Origin: Agarophyton chilense
Taxonomy: Eukaryota; Rhodophyta; Florideophyceae; Gracilariales; Gracilariaceae
Assembly: GCA_030374765.1 (NCBI GenBank)
Contig: JARGXX010000006.1
Location: forward strand, 186,001 to 250,000
DNA: 64,000 nt
Direction of reading: 5' to 3'
In this document: positions 21,100-34,400 of the stretch, piece after piece
Layout: every line of letters starts with the position of its first letter
How positions within the stretch are numbered: the stretch's first letter is position 1
Made by a program: the position numbers and the translations under genes
The notes under the pieces: model-generated
What the model saw: only the letters and a program-made list of their open reading frames with translations
What the model was told of the DNA's origin: nothing
The model's database searches: none

Positions 21100-24000
21100 C
21101 GTACCACCTTACAGTGTACTTCAGACCATTGTAGGTTTGCGTGTGGCCTACCAGATGGTCAACGGAAAATTCGTCTGAGGTTTGGTCCTCATCTTTCGGC
21201 AAAGCGCTACCTCGAGGGTTCATATGTTCCGAGTTGGGAGCTTCGGGTGTGGGAGCCGGGTCGGGAGCTTCCGCTGTTACCGTTTGAGGTTCAATTTCCG
21301 TCCCTGTTAGAGGGTTGTAATCCGGATCATCACGTTGAAGATCATCGTTCACCTCAATTGGGGTTGGGTCCTCCGAGGGTCGAGTGCGCAGACCTACAGC
21401 TCTCGGCTCTCGGGCTGAGGGGCCTGCCTCAATGCGATGTTGAACCGTTTCAGGTGCTACCGTAAAACGGTTAATTGATATCGTGTTCGGTATTCCATCT
21501 TGTTAAACCGTGAGGGTGTGGTCTGATGCGTTCAATACCTTATAAGGTCCCACTGATCTGGGTAGAAGCTTCGAATTGATATATCTATCAATAGCTTCAT
21601 CGTCCGCTTCATCACCCAGTCGCGGTCTTTCACCTGAAGCTGGGTTGTCTATGTAGACTTATAGTCCCGAAGATACAGAGACCACTTTGGTTACCCTACG
21701 GTCGTAGTCGGCCATGTACTGCTTCTGGGCAGCAGTGAAGCGGCTCTCTGCATGTTTGAGAGCCCTCCTCAACCTCAAAAGGGTATTTCGCTTGACTCGA
21801 GCAGGGGTCAGTGCGCCAGCTGCAGTGCTGGTGGTATGATCTCCCTGCACTACAATACCTGGAGGGTGTCGCGAAAGAACCAAATCAAAGGGAGTGGTCT
21901 GCGTAGACCGGTGTAACTGAAGGTTATAGGAGTAGGTAAGCGGTTGCACCAGCTCATCCCACCCAGTTTGGTGCTCTTCCGTATAGTGTCGTAGCCTTGA
22001 TACAAATGTGTGGTTAAAGCGCTTGACCTGTCCGTTCGTCTGCGGGTGGTAGGCAGTAGTGAAATAGTGCTTGATACCGAATAGGTTACAGACTGCTTCG
22101 AAGAACATCGATGCCAGGTTTGAACCATTATCGGTAAGTAAGTAAAGTGCTGCACCATACGGGTAGACCCAATTGTTGAAGAACGCGATCGCCAGCGTTG
22201 TTGACTTCGTCTCCTTTAAAGGTATCGCTCTCGTGAGCTTCGAGAACCTCTCGGTGATCACTAGAATGTGCCGATACCCATTCTTGGTCTTGGGAAGTGG
22301 TCCTAGAAGGACTATCGCAACAAACTCCAGCGGACCCGCTGCTGGAAACAGCTTGAGGTACTTTCGATGCTTTCGAATACCACCGCGGGTACGAACACAG
22401 GATTTGAATTGACCTACAAAGGTATAGACATCATGGGCCATATGAGGCCAACAGAACTGTTGCCTCAAGGTGTAATTCATCCTGGTGGCACCGGGGTGTC
22501 CCGATAGTCGCGGGTAGTGCGCGAGATACAAGACTCTCGGGCGCAGCGCCATCGAAACCAACTTTTGAAGGCTACCATCCAAGGTTGACCTTCTCACGAT
22601 GTACCCATTGTGGTCCACATCGAATTGTGATTCTTTGAAACCAATTTGTTCAGCCAGGGTTCTGCAGTACCCATCCTGGGCCTGTTCTCGTAGAAACTCC
22701 TCTCGGGTTACGGGCATGACGTTTGTTTCCTCTAGGGTCAGTATCTGCGTTGCCATGTCGGTGTTCTGCAAGGCACCTTCTTAAGGAAAGTCCCAACATC
22801 CTTCTGGGCGTTCGCCGGTACCATTTTGGTTTGATGAAACCACGAAGCAAGGGATATCATCGTCCACAGGTTCTGTCTCTAACCCTGAGGTATCTAAGCC
22901 TGACATAGTATGAGTTATTTTGTGCTTGATACCTGGACGGTACTGTACGTCGAATTCAAACTCCGACAGTCTCAACCTCTCACAGGCAAGTCTACCAGAC
23001 GCATCTGCGAGTCCGAGGATCCTCCTTAAGGCGTCGTGGTCCGTGCGCAACGTAAAGCGCTCACCATAAAGGTATGGACGGAGCATCAACATGCTCCACA
23101 CTACCGCTAGACATTCCTTCTCGTTTACCGTGAAGTTCTGCTCCGCCTCATTCATAGCGCGGCTCCAGTACGCTATAGGTAATTTGTCTCCGTTGTGCTG
23201 CTCCTGCATGAGAAAACAACCAATTTGGGCATGGGATGCATCTGTATCCATCGTGTACGGTAGACCTGTTTTCGGTAACGCTAAGACTGGCGGCGACAAC
23301 AGCGCTCGTTTCAATTCCTCAAAGGTATCCATTTCGTCGTTCGATAGATTCTCAAACCGTTCAGGTTCACCTTTCTGTAGCTTCTTATTGAGGGGAGCCG
23401 CCATTTTCGCGAATCCCTTCACGAAACGACGATAGATGTTGCATAAACCTATAAATGATCGTACGTCTGTCTGTGATTGTGGCACCTTGACCTCCTGTAC
23501 GGCTCTAATGTTGCTCGGGGCAACCTCTAGGGTACCAGGGCCTATGATGTGGCCCAGGTATTCAACCGTTGTGGTAAAGAAGACGCATTTGCGTAGCTTT
23601 AGCGTCACCCCCGCCTCAGCTAGGCAGGTGAGTACGGTAGGCACGTGAGCAAAATAATCTTTTACCGATCTGGAGTAGATGATTACATCATCGATGTATA
23701 CCAAGGCGGTTGTCCATTTTACTTTCGAAAAGATGATGTCCGGCGCCCTTTGAAAGGTGGCTGGAGTGTTGCGCAACCCGAATGGCATCCGCGTGAAGCG
23801 AAACAAACCTCCATGGCACGTGAAGGTCGTTTGGTCTCGGTCTTCTTCACCTTCAGGTACCTGCCAATAACCACAATTGGCATCCAACGTGGTAAATATC
23901 TGCGCATCTCGCAAGGAGTCTATGCACTCATCCTTTCTAGGTATCGGGTACGAATCCCTGACGGTCACGCTATTGAGCCTCCTGTAGTCCACACAGAACC

Positions 24001-25250
24001 TCATACGTTTATCTCCTTTCTTCTGGACCAGAACCACGGGACTAGCCCAATCTGAGTTGGCTGGTTCAATTACACCTTCTTGGAGCATTCGCTCTACTTC
24101 TTTGAGTTCTATTTCTCTCGCCTTCGGACGCGCTCGGTATGGCTGCTGGTAAATCGGCTTCGAGTCAGGGAGGAGCTCGATGCGATGCTGTGTGGCCTTA
24201 GTTTGGCCCAGATGGCCTGACCACATGGTTTTGAAGTCCTCCAGAAGGTCGAGAATACGGCCCCGCAGTCCGCCGTTATCTTCACCGATTTGGACTGTAT
24301 CTTGCCATTGCCTCTCATGGTGAGGTTTGTCTTCTTTGTCTACCGATGCCTTTTCGGCTAGCTTTGATTCCAAGTTGGTGTTTATCGATACCTTTGTGGT
24401 CGTGGACGCATTTGCGCGCCCCCCTTCTTTCTCGAAGGCGACCTCGCCGAGATCAGTGTCAGCTATGGTGAAGACCCCTTGTGTTGCCGGTAGTGCGATG
24501 CCAACATTGGTATTTTTCGGCAACTTCACATCGTGACTGCTGAAGTTGCTGAGACACACCTTGAAGGGATGATTTGGGATGTTGTCGACAATCCCGTTGG
24601 CCGTCAAGGTGAGGTGTCGATGTGCTAACCTCGGATGGTTTTGTAGTATGACCAGCCCGAGGGTAGCAAACGACACCGGAACCAATATTTGGTGCATTGG
24701 CGGGATAACAACCTGTTTGACAATGCGCACTTTGTTGGAGACCGTTTCGGTGGATATCATCTTCTTCGGTTTGACGAACCATCTCCGTTTGGTTTCCGTA
24801 TTACCAAAAACAGCAATTCGTCCCCCGTGACGTAGGGCGACAGAACGGGAACCAGGAAGGATTGCCTTGACACGTCTCCAGATGAAATTCGTACCTAGTA
24901 GGCAGTCTGTTGGTCAACGGTCGACAACAAAGAATTTCTGTCTTACCTTGAGGTGTTCGAGCTGCACCACAGTGGTGAGCATACCTCGAAGGTTTAATGG
25001 GCGCTCATTTGCATCCACCAGCGGGTTGTTGTCGGGAGGTCGGCTCAAGTTCCGAAGTACCGCCTCAGGTATGACGCGGGAGTTCAGGACGTTTGGGCCG
25101 GCCCCCGTATCCAACACGCAGATGACCGGAACCGAAAGGCGATCGGAGAAACACATTGAAGCACGTAATTTATAGTTGTTGTACTTCATATGACAAACCG
25201 GAACTGGTTGTGACGTGTTCTCTTCCACCTTCAAGGTTCTGGGTATGTAT
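21100..25250 (-). other. pol region of family A copy 2
   Basis: Read leftward: an aspartic protease (DTGAGPN) near 25.1 kb; reverse transcriptase with the YIDDVII active site and RNase H with the DTDASHAQIG type motif in about 24.7-22.8 kb; integrase in about 22.8-21.7 kb, with the FDVDHN and NGQVKRFNHT type stretches; and a chromodomain-like end near 21.1-21.2 kb. The order PR-RT-RH-INT defines Ty3/gypsy. The region is broken but still has long open parts. Confidence 0.9.
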
Positions 25251-25399
25251 TAACCTTCCAATTGCAGGTTGAGTTCGGCCATTACGCCAACTATTCGGTG
25301 TTTTCCTCCTGTACGGGAGGGGTTGTGTCCAAGTTTGGTGTTTCCTCGATGGTATTGACCTGTACCGGTGTACGGGGTTGGAACCTATTTGGTGCTTGC

Positions 25400-27600
25400 G
25401 TTGAAGACTTATAGAGGCGTTGGTGATTCTGCATGCGAGCCTAAATCAACTGGTCATTCATACCTGGAGGTAAGTTAGCGCATTTGTTTGCCAAATAGTC
25501 TGTCGCGAGACAGAACCAGCAAACGAGGCCTCCAGTTTGAGGGTCTCGCGTCACCATTGAGGGGGGCTTCGAAACCTGTTTGGTACGAACAGTGGCGTAG
25601 GATGTGGGTGGCGAGTTATGGGAGCTCGCTCCCTGCATCCTCTGCGAGCTCATTGCACTTGGCGGCGATTGTACCCAGTATGGTGCACGCGTTGACGACC
25701 AATTTCCTACCGTCGAAGGTTTCGAGAACCGCCCCTGGGTCGCTATCAAGTGGATAGCGGTCCCTGTAGGTACTTCGATGTGCGAGGTACCCTCTGAGAT
25801 TGTGGTGTCTTCAATTCCCAAGACCGACCTTTTCCATTTATCTTTCGAGGCTGCAGGCACAGCTGGTCTCTTTTCCAGCCGAAGGGTATCTCCAAGGCCC
25901 TGAGAGTATCGAGCCAGCCCATTGTAGTCTACCTTTTGGTTGGTGGCCAGGTAATTGCATAACTGGGAACGGATCGCTTTGTCGACATTGTCGGCAAATA
26001 GCGACTTTAACCTAGAGGTAGTGAACAAATTACCACAACAAATTGCCAGATTCCAAAGCGCGAGCGAAAACTTCGATTCGGATTGCCCAGAACTTTGATG
26101 GTAAGCGAGGACTTCCGACTAAGCCTCTTGGATAACCTCATCGGTGGCATATGTTTCCAAAAAGAAATTGACCACCTCTGGGTATGACTCCAACATCTCT
26201 GTGCCATCTTCATCCACCGCTAAGGTATTTCCGCGGAGCCAACCCTGAAGCAAGTAGTATGCATGTCCTTTAAGGTAAAACTGAAATAGCCACATAGCAG
26301 CGCCCTCGGAAAAACCATTTTGGTCACATGCAAGCTTGAACTTCTGTAGGAACTCAATCACCGCGATAGGATCAGTACCTGTGAAGGTTGCGTCACCCAT
26401 TTGGAAGCTGAGATTCTTGTGGTGCCTAGTAATCTTCTGAGCAACCTCTTGGGTGTATTCAGAAGACTTTTTGATCAACCGATAAGTCCTGTAACCAACC
26501 GCTTTGGTGAACACATCGTTCAACGGTTGGTGCACCTCCAGGTCCATTTTGGTATCCGACTCAGAGTCGGGCGACTCATTGTATCGCTTTTTACCCTTCC
26601 GGTTCTTTTTCGACGTCTTCTTCGTCTACAAGTTCGGTTTCTTCTTCTTTTTACCTTTACGGTCATCATCCGACGATGAACTCGTATCGGAACTAGAGTC
26701 TGACGAGTCGGGGTCTGAATTATCCTCTCGATTCTTTCCCCTCTTCGTCCTCCGCCTCTTCCCTTTTCGGTTTCTTCGTCGCTCATCCAACGAGTCAGAC
26801 GAATCGTCCTTGGGACCACCTCCATGAGTATCCTTTTGAACGAAACCAGTAATTGGTGGCAGATAAGTGTCTTGAGGATCTACCTTCCCTGGGACCTCTT
26901 GACTTGACTCTGCCTTGGACCTTTTAGGTACTCACTATCAGTAGGTAAGTGTTTGGAATATGTGGAATGACACATTTGGAACATTTGTGGTATGCGCTTT
27001 GCGATGTTCACCTGTGTAGGTCGGGATTCTGCAAATCCCTCGGAAACCCAAAGGTCCTGCACAGCGCGGTAAACATGCTCCCTAGCATCTGTAAAGAGAT
27101 ACTTTTTCACCATCGCAGGTATCGTGTCCGATAACTCTTGAGCTGCTCGGTCAATCACAATACGGGTAAATGCATCGACGTCTATTAAGGGCGGAACCAT
27201 CCGGGTATCAGACTTCTCCTTTAAGGTTAATGCATTCTCGACCGCAAGGGTGACTAGCGCTTTCGCTCGCTCTTCGAGCTGAGGCCATAGCTCCTCTGCT
27301 GAAACCTCAATTGGTAATTCTCTTTGAGGTTCCGTTGCCATAGGCGGCGGACCATGTACCTTTGCGGTTTTGTCCCGAGGGTTCCGGAGCAGCTCCTCGG
27401 GGTTTTCCAGAATCGGTTGAGCCGATGGGGCTCCTTTAAGACCTTTATGGCTTGGCGGGGCGCTTGCACCACGCGTATTTCTTTTAGGTCGTTCCATTTG
27501 TGACCAATAGTGGTATCCTGTATTGCGTTGTGGGATTTCCTGAAACCAAATAGGTGTACGAGCGTCCACTCCTTCTCGGAATCTCGTATGAACCGTGAAG
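25400..27600 (-). other. gag region of family A copy 2
   Basis: Follows the 5' LTR in element orientation. It starts with a Pro/Lys-rich part (containing MERPKRNTRGASAPPSH), continues with a capsid-like helical part around 26.1-26.5 kb and a charged Arg/Glu tract near 26.6-26.8 kb, and ends with a zinc-knuckle-like Cys motif near 25.5 kb. Broken in several places. Confidence 0.75.
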
Positions 27601-27629
27601 GTTCGACGAAACCTAAAAGTACTTTCTAA

Positions 27630-27644
27630 GTCGGGAGACCAAAA
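27630..27644 (-). other. Likely primer-binding site of family A copy 2
   Basis: Directly after the 5' LTR in element orientation the sequence reads TTT TGGTCTCCCGACTTAG. A TGG a few bases after the LTR is the usual mark of tRNA priming. The tRNA (3' end ...GTCGGGAGACCA) is not identified. Confidence 0.45.
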
Positions 27645-28244
27645 TGTCGTACAATCACCTCTTGGGTATGCTACTGTTTTGTCTCGGGAGCGTGGTGACG
27701 CTCAACCTTAGAAGGTAGACGTAATAAACCTCGATGGTAACAGGGCATCGTGAAAACCCGCAGGGGCAAACGGCGTAGCAACTAGCCTATACCGAGTAGG
27801 TGAACGATGGTAGGCGTCGACGCGCAGGAACGCATGTGTGGTAGTTGTAAAACGATGATCCAAAAGGTATAGTCGTGACCCAAGTGGTGCCTGTCTTTAT
27901 CAGACTAGGTTGGAGGTGCAGTTTATTATATGCAGTGGACTGCACTGTCCAGATCACCCGGGAGGTGCCAGCAAGGCACGGTCTCTGACCTAGTGTCAGA
28001 GACCTGGCCAGCACTGGCTACAGTGCCCGGTGGCCACTTCACAACTGTACTAAAAAATATATAATTACAATTACTAACAATTACTCAACCAGAAGGTACA
28101 TGTCAACAGTACACGTGGCTGACAACACATAGATGGTAGCTCGCCCGGAGCTGCGTGGCCAATGATCCCTCGCATCCATCACCTACAAGGTCAGTGTGGT
28201 ATATCGACAACCTTAAAGGTCAAACCTTCTGCCACCATACGACA
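27645..28244 (-). repeat. 5' LTR of family A copy 2
   Basis: 600 bp, the upstream LTR in element orientation. It keeps the terminal TGTCGTA/TACGACA ends and the hairpin at 27980-28004. On the plus strand it contains an ATG-led frame beginning MIPRIHHLQGQC, shared with the other copies. Confidence 0.92.
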
Positions 28245-28785
28245 CTTTCCTCCGCGCTTTTTTGGTTTTCGTCTCCGCACATTCTCGGCTCGCAGCCCGT
28301 TTGACTTGGGCTCTCGCCTGCCTTGGGTGGCTCTTGCGCCATAGAATTTCGCTCGGTTTGAATTCATCGCTCTCGCAAGAGGTGAAGTCAACGAACGAGA
28401 TTTTTTTCTCCGTTTTCTCACAAGTCGAGAAGATTCTTCCGTTTCCAAATTGAGAGTGTAGTCTCTCAATCTCCTTGGGAAGCTGCGAGTAAATAAGAAT
28501 CAGAGGTGGTGGCAAGTTGTGCCTTTCTCTGTCCAGGGCTCCCGGCACCAGGCTGACGAGCAGAGTTTCAATAACTAATGTAAAATCGTCCGGGTACCAA
28601 TACACGTTAACGGTCTTCTGAAACAAATTGAACGTTAATGAGAGATATTTCCAGTTATGCAGAAAACTGGGTACGGAAGTGATTGGGGACTTGAAATTAT
28701 CTGCTTGGAATGCATCATATTGGATGGATAGCTCTATTTGGGTGTAGTCTGCCGATCTTCGGAGACTGAGTGTCTCTTCGCTCAC
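28245..28785 (-). pseudogene. 5' part of a host gene split by the family A element
   Basis: Encodes about 180 residues of an unrecognised host protein: a mixed alpha/beta-looking first part (with FLHNWKYLSLTFNLFQKTV and VYWYPDDFTLVIETLL) and then a Lys/Arg-rich part (KTKKARRK) where the retroelement entered. At the inferred empty site the frame continues into 18558-18303, giving 792 coding nt (263 residues and a stop) from 28785. No in-frame ATG exists: the codons before 28785 run into TGA, and the first codon is GTG. A GTAAGT donor lies just upstream after ATGTTC (about 28795-28803, minus), so a first exon and an intron are likely (inference). No related gene is seen in the window. Confidence 0.65.
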
Positions 28786-29100
28786 GGTCAGTCACTTACG
28801 AACATCCAAAAACGGAGAAGGTAAAGAATTTGGCTACAATAGAAAAGAATTGAAGAGAGAGTTGGCCGGGGCCGCTTACTATTGAGTACCATTGAGTACT
28901 GTACATCCAAATGTATATTTGTTTTGAATTGAAAGTGTAGTACACGCCGTTAACGGTTGTCAGAAGATCTTGCGAAGGTTGGGTCTTCGTGGTGCGTGGT
29001 TAGCTGCTTTATTGCGGGAACTTGTACTGTATCGATCACTAAGCTCTCTGGTTTGGGCTAGAATCACCTTAAGGTTAATCACTGCCTGCAGTTGTTGGGG
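28786..29100. other. Short gap between the host gene and the copia relic
   Basis: Contains the presumed first exon and promoter of the split host gene on the minus strand. On the plus side it may hold the decayed leader or LTR of the copia relic, but no LTR ends could be recognised. Confidence 0.35.
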
Positions 29101-31461
29101 ATGGCCGAAGTTCAATTCAAAAAGAAGAAGAAAACGTTCCTACTAGACATATTGCAGACTTCTTTCTCGCTCAATTACGTTGATCTTGCGGACCCTTTTC
29201 CAGCTCAAGCAGGTTGATTTAGCGGACTCTTTTTTCGATGAGGCAGGTCGATCTTATACTGCCATCTTCCGGGAAAGTCGGGTTTTCAAGAGGGTCTCCT
29301 GGTCAATCTCCCGAATCTCAAACTGCTCACAAGCTACGTCCTCTGGCGCCTTTTTCTAATAGCATATCTTCGTCGTTACGACGCTTTTCTCAGTGGTTTG
29401 GATTCTGACCCGACGGGTTCAATCTTATTAACTGTTCCGTGAGATCTTTATTCGAAAAGTCCGTTAAAGCAAAGAGTACCATCATATTAGGCCTCGTTGA
29501 CTCTGCACTTGCTCTCGTTCGTAAATTTGTGCACTAAGATGACAAAACGGCCGCGGACCTTTAAGATCAACTGAACTGAGTGTAGACCACGTCAAATACA
29601 CAAGCTGTTCAAAACATCCGTCACCGCTTGGACACTCTCGTCTACAGGAACAGTGACGAATGGAACAAGCATGTATCTAAGTTGTTAAAACTTTTTGGGG
29701 AACTTGCCACCTTTGACAAAGAGCTCTAGGACAAGGACAAAGTGTTAAAGCTCACCCAAAGCCTTCTTAACTCTTTCGTACTTTTGGCTATGATGTCCAA
29801 CCTTACTTCCCATTATATCTACTGTTCTGGATGGAATAAACAGACAAAAGGAGAAGGAGGAAACGGAACCTGGTGAAATTACATTAGTCGGTCCCGACCT
29901 GAAGGAACATCTGATCTAGGCATTTATAACCATGACAAACAACTTTCCCAACGATTGGGACTCCGATAAAACTTTGGACGATCTCTCGGTCCCAAACAGC
30001 TTCAAGGAAATCTGCTATGATGCTGACTGGCACGAAGCCATTGATCGTGAAAGCAATGCACTTATCCATCGGAAAACATGGGATTTAGTTCTATGTGGAT
30101 CCGGGATGAATCCAGTACCCTACACTTGGGTTTTCAAAAAGAAGATTCTCGATGCGATCGGAAAGAAATTTCCGAAGAAGGCAAAGTGCTGCCTACGTTG
30201 AGAAAAGCAGAAGCGGTTCGTTCACTTTTATCCTTTGAACCCATACGCTCCTGTGGCCTTTCATGAAGCCCTCTAAATTCTCCTGCCCTTTTCCGCTGCA
30301 CACAATCTTTTTGTAGAAGGCGCAGACATTTCCCACGCGTACCTTTATGGCAAACTGGACGTGCTGGTTATCATGGAAGAGCCGGTAAAATCGTCTGGAA
30401 TACTCGGAAAGCCAGATCACGTATGTAAACTGCTCAACTCTTTGTATGAAGCAGTACAGGCTGGCATGATATGGGACTGTCTCTTCTAGGAAACTGTTCT
30501 TTAATGGATATTTGTTATATCTGCTTTGGACTTCAGAGTAATCATGTTCTGGAAATAAGAAAGTTTCATTATCTTGGATGTTATCGCTGACGATTATGGC
30601 TTCGCCTCAAAAAGCTCGGAGCTCATTAGTTACATCAAGGAGAAGATTTTGGCAACTTTTTATGTCCAATTGTATGGGAACTCAAGGCTTTCATCAGGTG
30701 GATCATTCAACGCTCTCCACTTGGCATCAAGGTTACACTGATTGGATAAGCTCAGCAACTGCTCAAAAAGTTTGACATACAGGAATATAACACTTTTGGG
30801 TCACCTTTACTAGCTGCAGCAGATCTACTACCAACCTTGCAGAACGAGAACATACGCTTCACAAGCGATCATGCAAGCGATCGCTCTGGAATTCGTGGAG
30901 TTCTCTACATATCGATACCCACTCGCCCGGATTTTTCCAATTCGGTTTTGGCTCTTTCAAAACATGTTCAAAACACTTTTAAACGACACTATTCCCAACT
31001 GAGACGAGTGTTAAGGTACTTTGTGGGTACTATTAACCATGGGTTTCACTTTCCACCTGGTCGTTTCATTTCCCCCGCTTCTCTTCGTGTGTTCGCTGAC
31101 GTCGATGGGTGGGGGGGGGAGGCTTATTCCAATAAGCAGTTCCATATCTGGGTACAGAATCATTATCAACGAAGCACCAATTTTGTGGAAGTTAAAGCGA
31201 CGAATTGTGATTGCTCTGTCCTCAGCGGAAGCGGAATATTTCGCGCTTTCTACATGTGCCGAGGATATTACTTCGGAATTAGCTCACCATCGGCCTGGGA
31301 GCGAAGACCTTTGGTACGAAACTACCAATCTCCTTGTTGAAAGGTCGGCTGCAGTGTGCTTGACTACCAACCCCCAGATTTGGGGTCGTAATAAGCACAT
31401 AGACTTGAACTTGCATCGTTTTCGACTTGCGTTGCCCGCATTGTTGGTGATCTGGATTCCC
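29101..31461 (+). mobile_element. Ty1/copia relic
   Basis: A strongly decayed plus-oriented copia-type element. A gag-like part (with the W..H...L..LFGELATF type pattern) lies at about 29.1-29.9 kb. Reverse transcriptase follows directly at about 29.9-30.5 kb (with TWDLV and TWVFKKK), and an RNase H part at about 31.0-31.4 kb (with ALSSAEAEYFAL and KHIDL). Protease and integrase appear to be missing. LTRs are not recognised. I estimate more than ten breaks. It is old, and abuts the gag of the next relic without an intervening LTR. Confidence 0.75.
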
Positions 31462-34400
31462 AATTTTAATTAATTCATCATGAATACAAGAAGCCGCTCC
31501 AGTACGAATAAACCCGAGACAGCGGCACCCCGCTTAGCAACCTCTAGAGAGGCTGGAAACCGCCTATACCGTCAAGCGAGAAGCAAGTCGGGATCGAAAG
31601 GAGGCGCTGGTGTACTTTCGGAGGCATCAAAGACGGTCCCTGAAAAGGATGATACCTCATGTATGCGTGATGTCACGGCAGGGACGGCCTCGCGAGCTGA
31701 ATTGCAGCAGCTCCGTACGGAATCTGTGATGGAAAAGTTCTGTCGGAAGCAAATAGAAATTTAAGATAGCTTACTAAGACCGTCTGTCAAAACGCTACAA
31801 AGTAAGCATGTTGCCCCCGAACAACCGAAAATAGGATACAGATCGGATGCCCGATACAGTTCGGAGAATCCGAGAAAATCTCAATTTTTTGCTAGAAGAG
31901 CAGGGAAAGGCAGCTGGGGCTTTACCAGCATTTCCAATCACTGTTGAGGAGGTTCTCTTACGCTTCAACTCTCTTGCAGGGATTGGAAACTGTGGTGAGC
32001 GCACCGTTATCAATTCTGCACCCGGAAGTGCAGCATGCACAATTGATGGTTGCCGAATCGTACTTGCACAAGCATAAAACGAAGGGGCAAAAGCTTTCTT
32101 CGAAATGTTCGAAATCAAAGAAGTTCAAAAATAACAGTGACAATGAAGAAGAATCCGATAGTTCAGAGGAGCGTTATTGGAACTCAGGCGACTCCGAAAA
32201 AGACAACTCATCAGAGGATGGCAGTAAGAGCGGAAATAACACGTTTAGATTGATAGGGAAGTAGGAAGACCAGCGAATATCCCGTCGAAAGACGAAATAG
32301 CCCTTAAAAGGCTATAGGCCCCTTCTATGCACCAATCTGATTTATCGGAAGATTATTAACTACCAAATGTATCGGTTTAAGGTTCGAAAGAGAAAGTGAT
32401 CTGGTCGCGAAACAGCAAAAGTGAGGGATCACATTAGCGTTGGAATAGGACTCGATGGTCTTTCTTTCTCTGGGAAGGATCCCATACTCGTGTCTGAGTT
32501 CTTCATTCGATTTGTTGCCGAAGCTGACACTCTACGAATCAGTGAAGCAGAATCATTTGTGGCTCTTCCACATTTTCTAACTTTATTTTCTTCAGAGCAA
32601 TGCCCCATGCTGTGAATGGTTCATTTACGGTTGATGAAGGTGTAACGCAATGACGGGCTAAGTCAGCGTACGGGTCTCAACCGGTGGTAGCGTGGTAGAG
32701 CGGGTCCTAATGTTCGAATCCTTGACGACGGCACTCCCAGAGTACTTGGTGTAACGGGCTGGCGTTAACTGCGTAGTCCTACAGGTTGGAGCTACGGGAA
32801 CGATGGCTTGAAGACCAAAGGGTGGAACTAATATACCAAAGGGGGTTATTTAGTATCCTAACGGTGCCTCCCGTACTCTAAGGCAGAAGCGCCACTCCAG
32901 CCAAGTAATTAGTACTGGCGAGGCGCTGAGATCTCCCTGGCACTGTAGTGTTAATCTATTACACTAATTAAATTAAAATAATAATCTAAATGAGTCCACC
33001 TGCGGTCGAACCGTACACGTCTCCCCTGCAAGATCCTTCAGGGCCCGGTGGCTTACCGGGTTCAGCCGTTATTATCGCTCCTTCACAGAAGGTAGAGTCA
33101 CTCGCTGAGCAGAATCCGTGCAGTTTCTCCTGCGTATTTATGCCCCGTAGAACTCAAATCGAGAATCCATCTTGAATCTAACGGATGTTGTCCAGATGTC
33201 TGGTGAGAAAGAAGATGAGTACAGGTCAAGACTGATTAAGACAGCCACCCACTGTTAAATGTTCAATCTACCAATGATAAGATGACACTATTTGTCGATG
33301 GCTTGGATCTGACTATCAAGTCATTAGTAGCCCGTGATCGTTAAAAGCACGCTCACGTTACATATTTGGAGTTACTGCAGTATGCACAGGCTAAAGGTGA
33401 AGCCTTTCGCGCTCGCCACTGTTGAACACGTCACTTTGGATCGTACCCCCTCGCCATGGGAGATCCCAAGCACGTTCTTAAGAAATGTAAAGTATTTTAT
33501 CTGGAATCGCCAGAAAACTCGCGCCTTTCGAAGCACACGCCACATCAGTCAAGCCAGTTCATAGAGGACGCATTTAGTTTTCTGGATGACCCAGAAGGTT
33601 TGGTACCTACTACAAAATTTCCGTTTACCGACTTCTTCAAGAAAGATGATATGCTTGCATTGAAGCAGCGCCGACACCCCTACAGAGTTAATGCGATGGT
33701 CCCGGCCGCGGGACGATTTACAAAAAAAGCCAGGATGTGTCGATACCCGTGGACAGAATCAGGCTCAGCGGAGAATGAACAGGGATTGTCTCTTATGCTA
33801 CAGTTGCTACGGAAGACATCATCTGGCTTCAGAATTTATCCTCTCTGTCAGGGAAATATATCAAGCTATATTGATTTTTGAAGCCCTCTGAGAAGAAGAG
33901 CGCACTTTTGTATCATATCAGTCGTATTAAAAAGCCAAAGCTTGGGGCATTTCAGATCATTCCCGGAAAAGTCCCACTGGATTTAAGAACAAAATTAGAA
34001 AGCTCTCAAAGGTTCGTTTGGGATGAAACCCATACAGCCGACCAGGGAACTGACATGGCCTCTCTTTCGGGAATTTAAGCCGAAGGATTTTCTGAGACCA
34101 GATAGATCTTCGGATGTCACTAAACAAGTACCGATCGACTATACTTCAGAACGCCTTTGAGGACGATATGTGTGTCCGACAAAAATTACTGAGTACTTCA
34201 TGGTCATGACCCGTAGGAATTACAAGGTCTAAGCAGATGTCTCCTTGTTTCAATCCCTGATGTTATGCAGACTCGCTAACTTGTATACTGAAGCCAGTTC
34301 GAAATTTGACAAAGTATCTGAACTTCAAACCGACGATCAAGCTCAGATCCAAAATACACAGCTACCGGATATTCGGGAAGCAAACAAGAGACTGATACAA

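Larger units (their letters stand above)
18559..28244 (-). mobile_element. Ty3/gypsy chromovirus, both LTRs present, broken (family A, copy 2)
   Basis: A 9686-bp minus-oriented LTR retrotransposon between perfect 5-bp target duplications CTTTC (18554-18558 and 28245-28249). The LTRs start TGTCGTA and end TACGACA in element orientation or the equivalent. The order read leftward is 5' LTR, gag, aspartic protease, reverse transcriptase, RNase H, integrase, chromodomain-like end, an antisense coding region, and 3' LTR. This order and the protein motifs place it in Ty3/gypsy (Metaviridae), chromovirus branch. Long open parts of pol remain, but I estimate about half a dozen or more breaks overall. 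The LTRs differ by roughly a tenth by eye, so the insertion is not recent. It lies inside the coding frame of a host gene. Confidence 0.93.

Noticed and set aside
32660-32735. tRNA-derived SINE or tRNA suggested by GTGGTAGAGCGG and GTTCGAATCC
   Set aside because: The two boxes are too close and no T-stem or acceptor stem forms; the block has LTR-type ends and a 5-bp target duplication.
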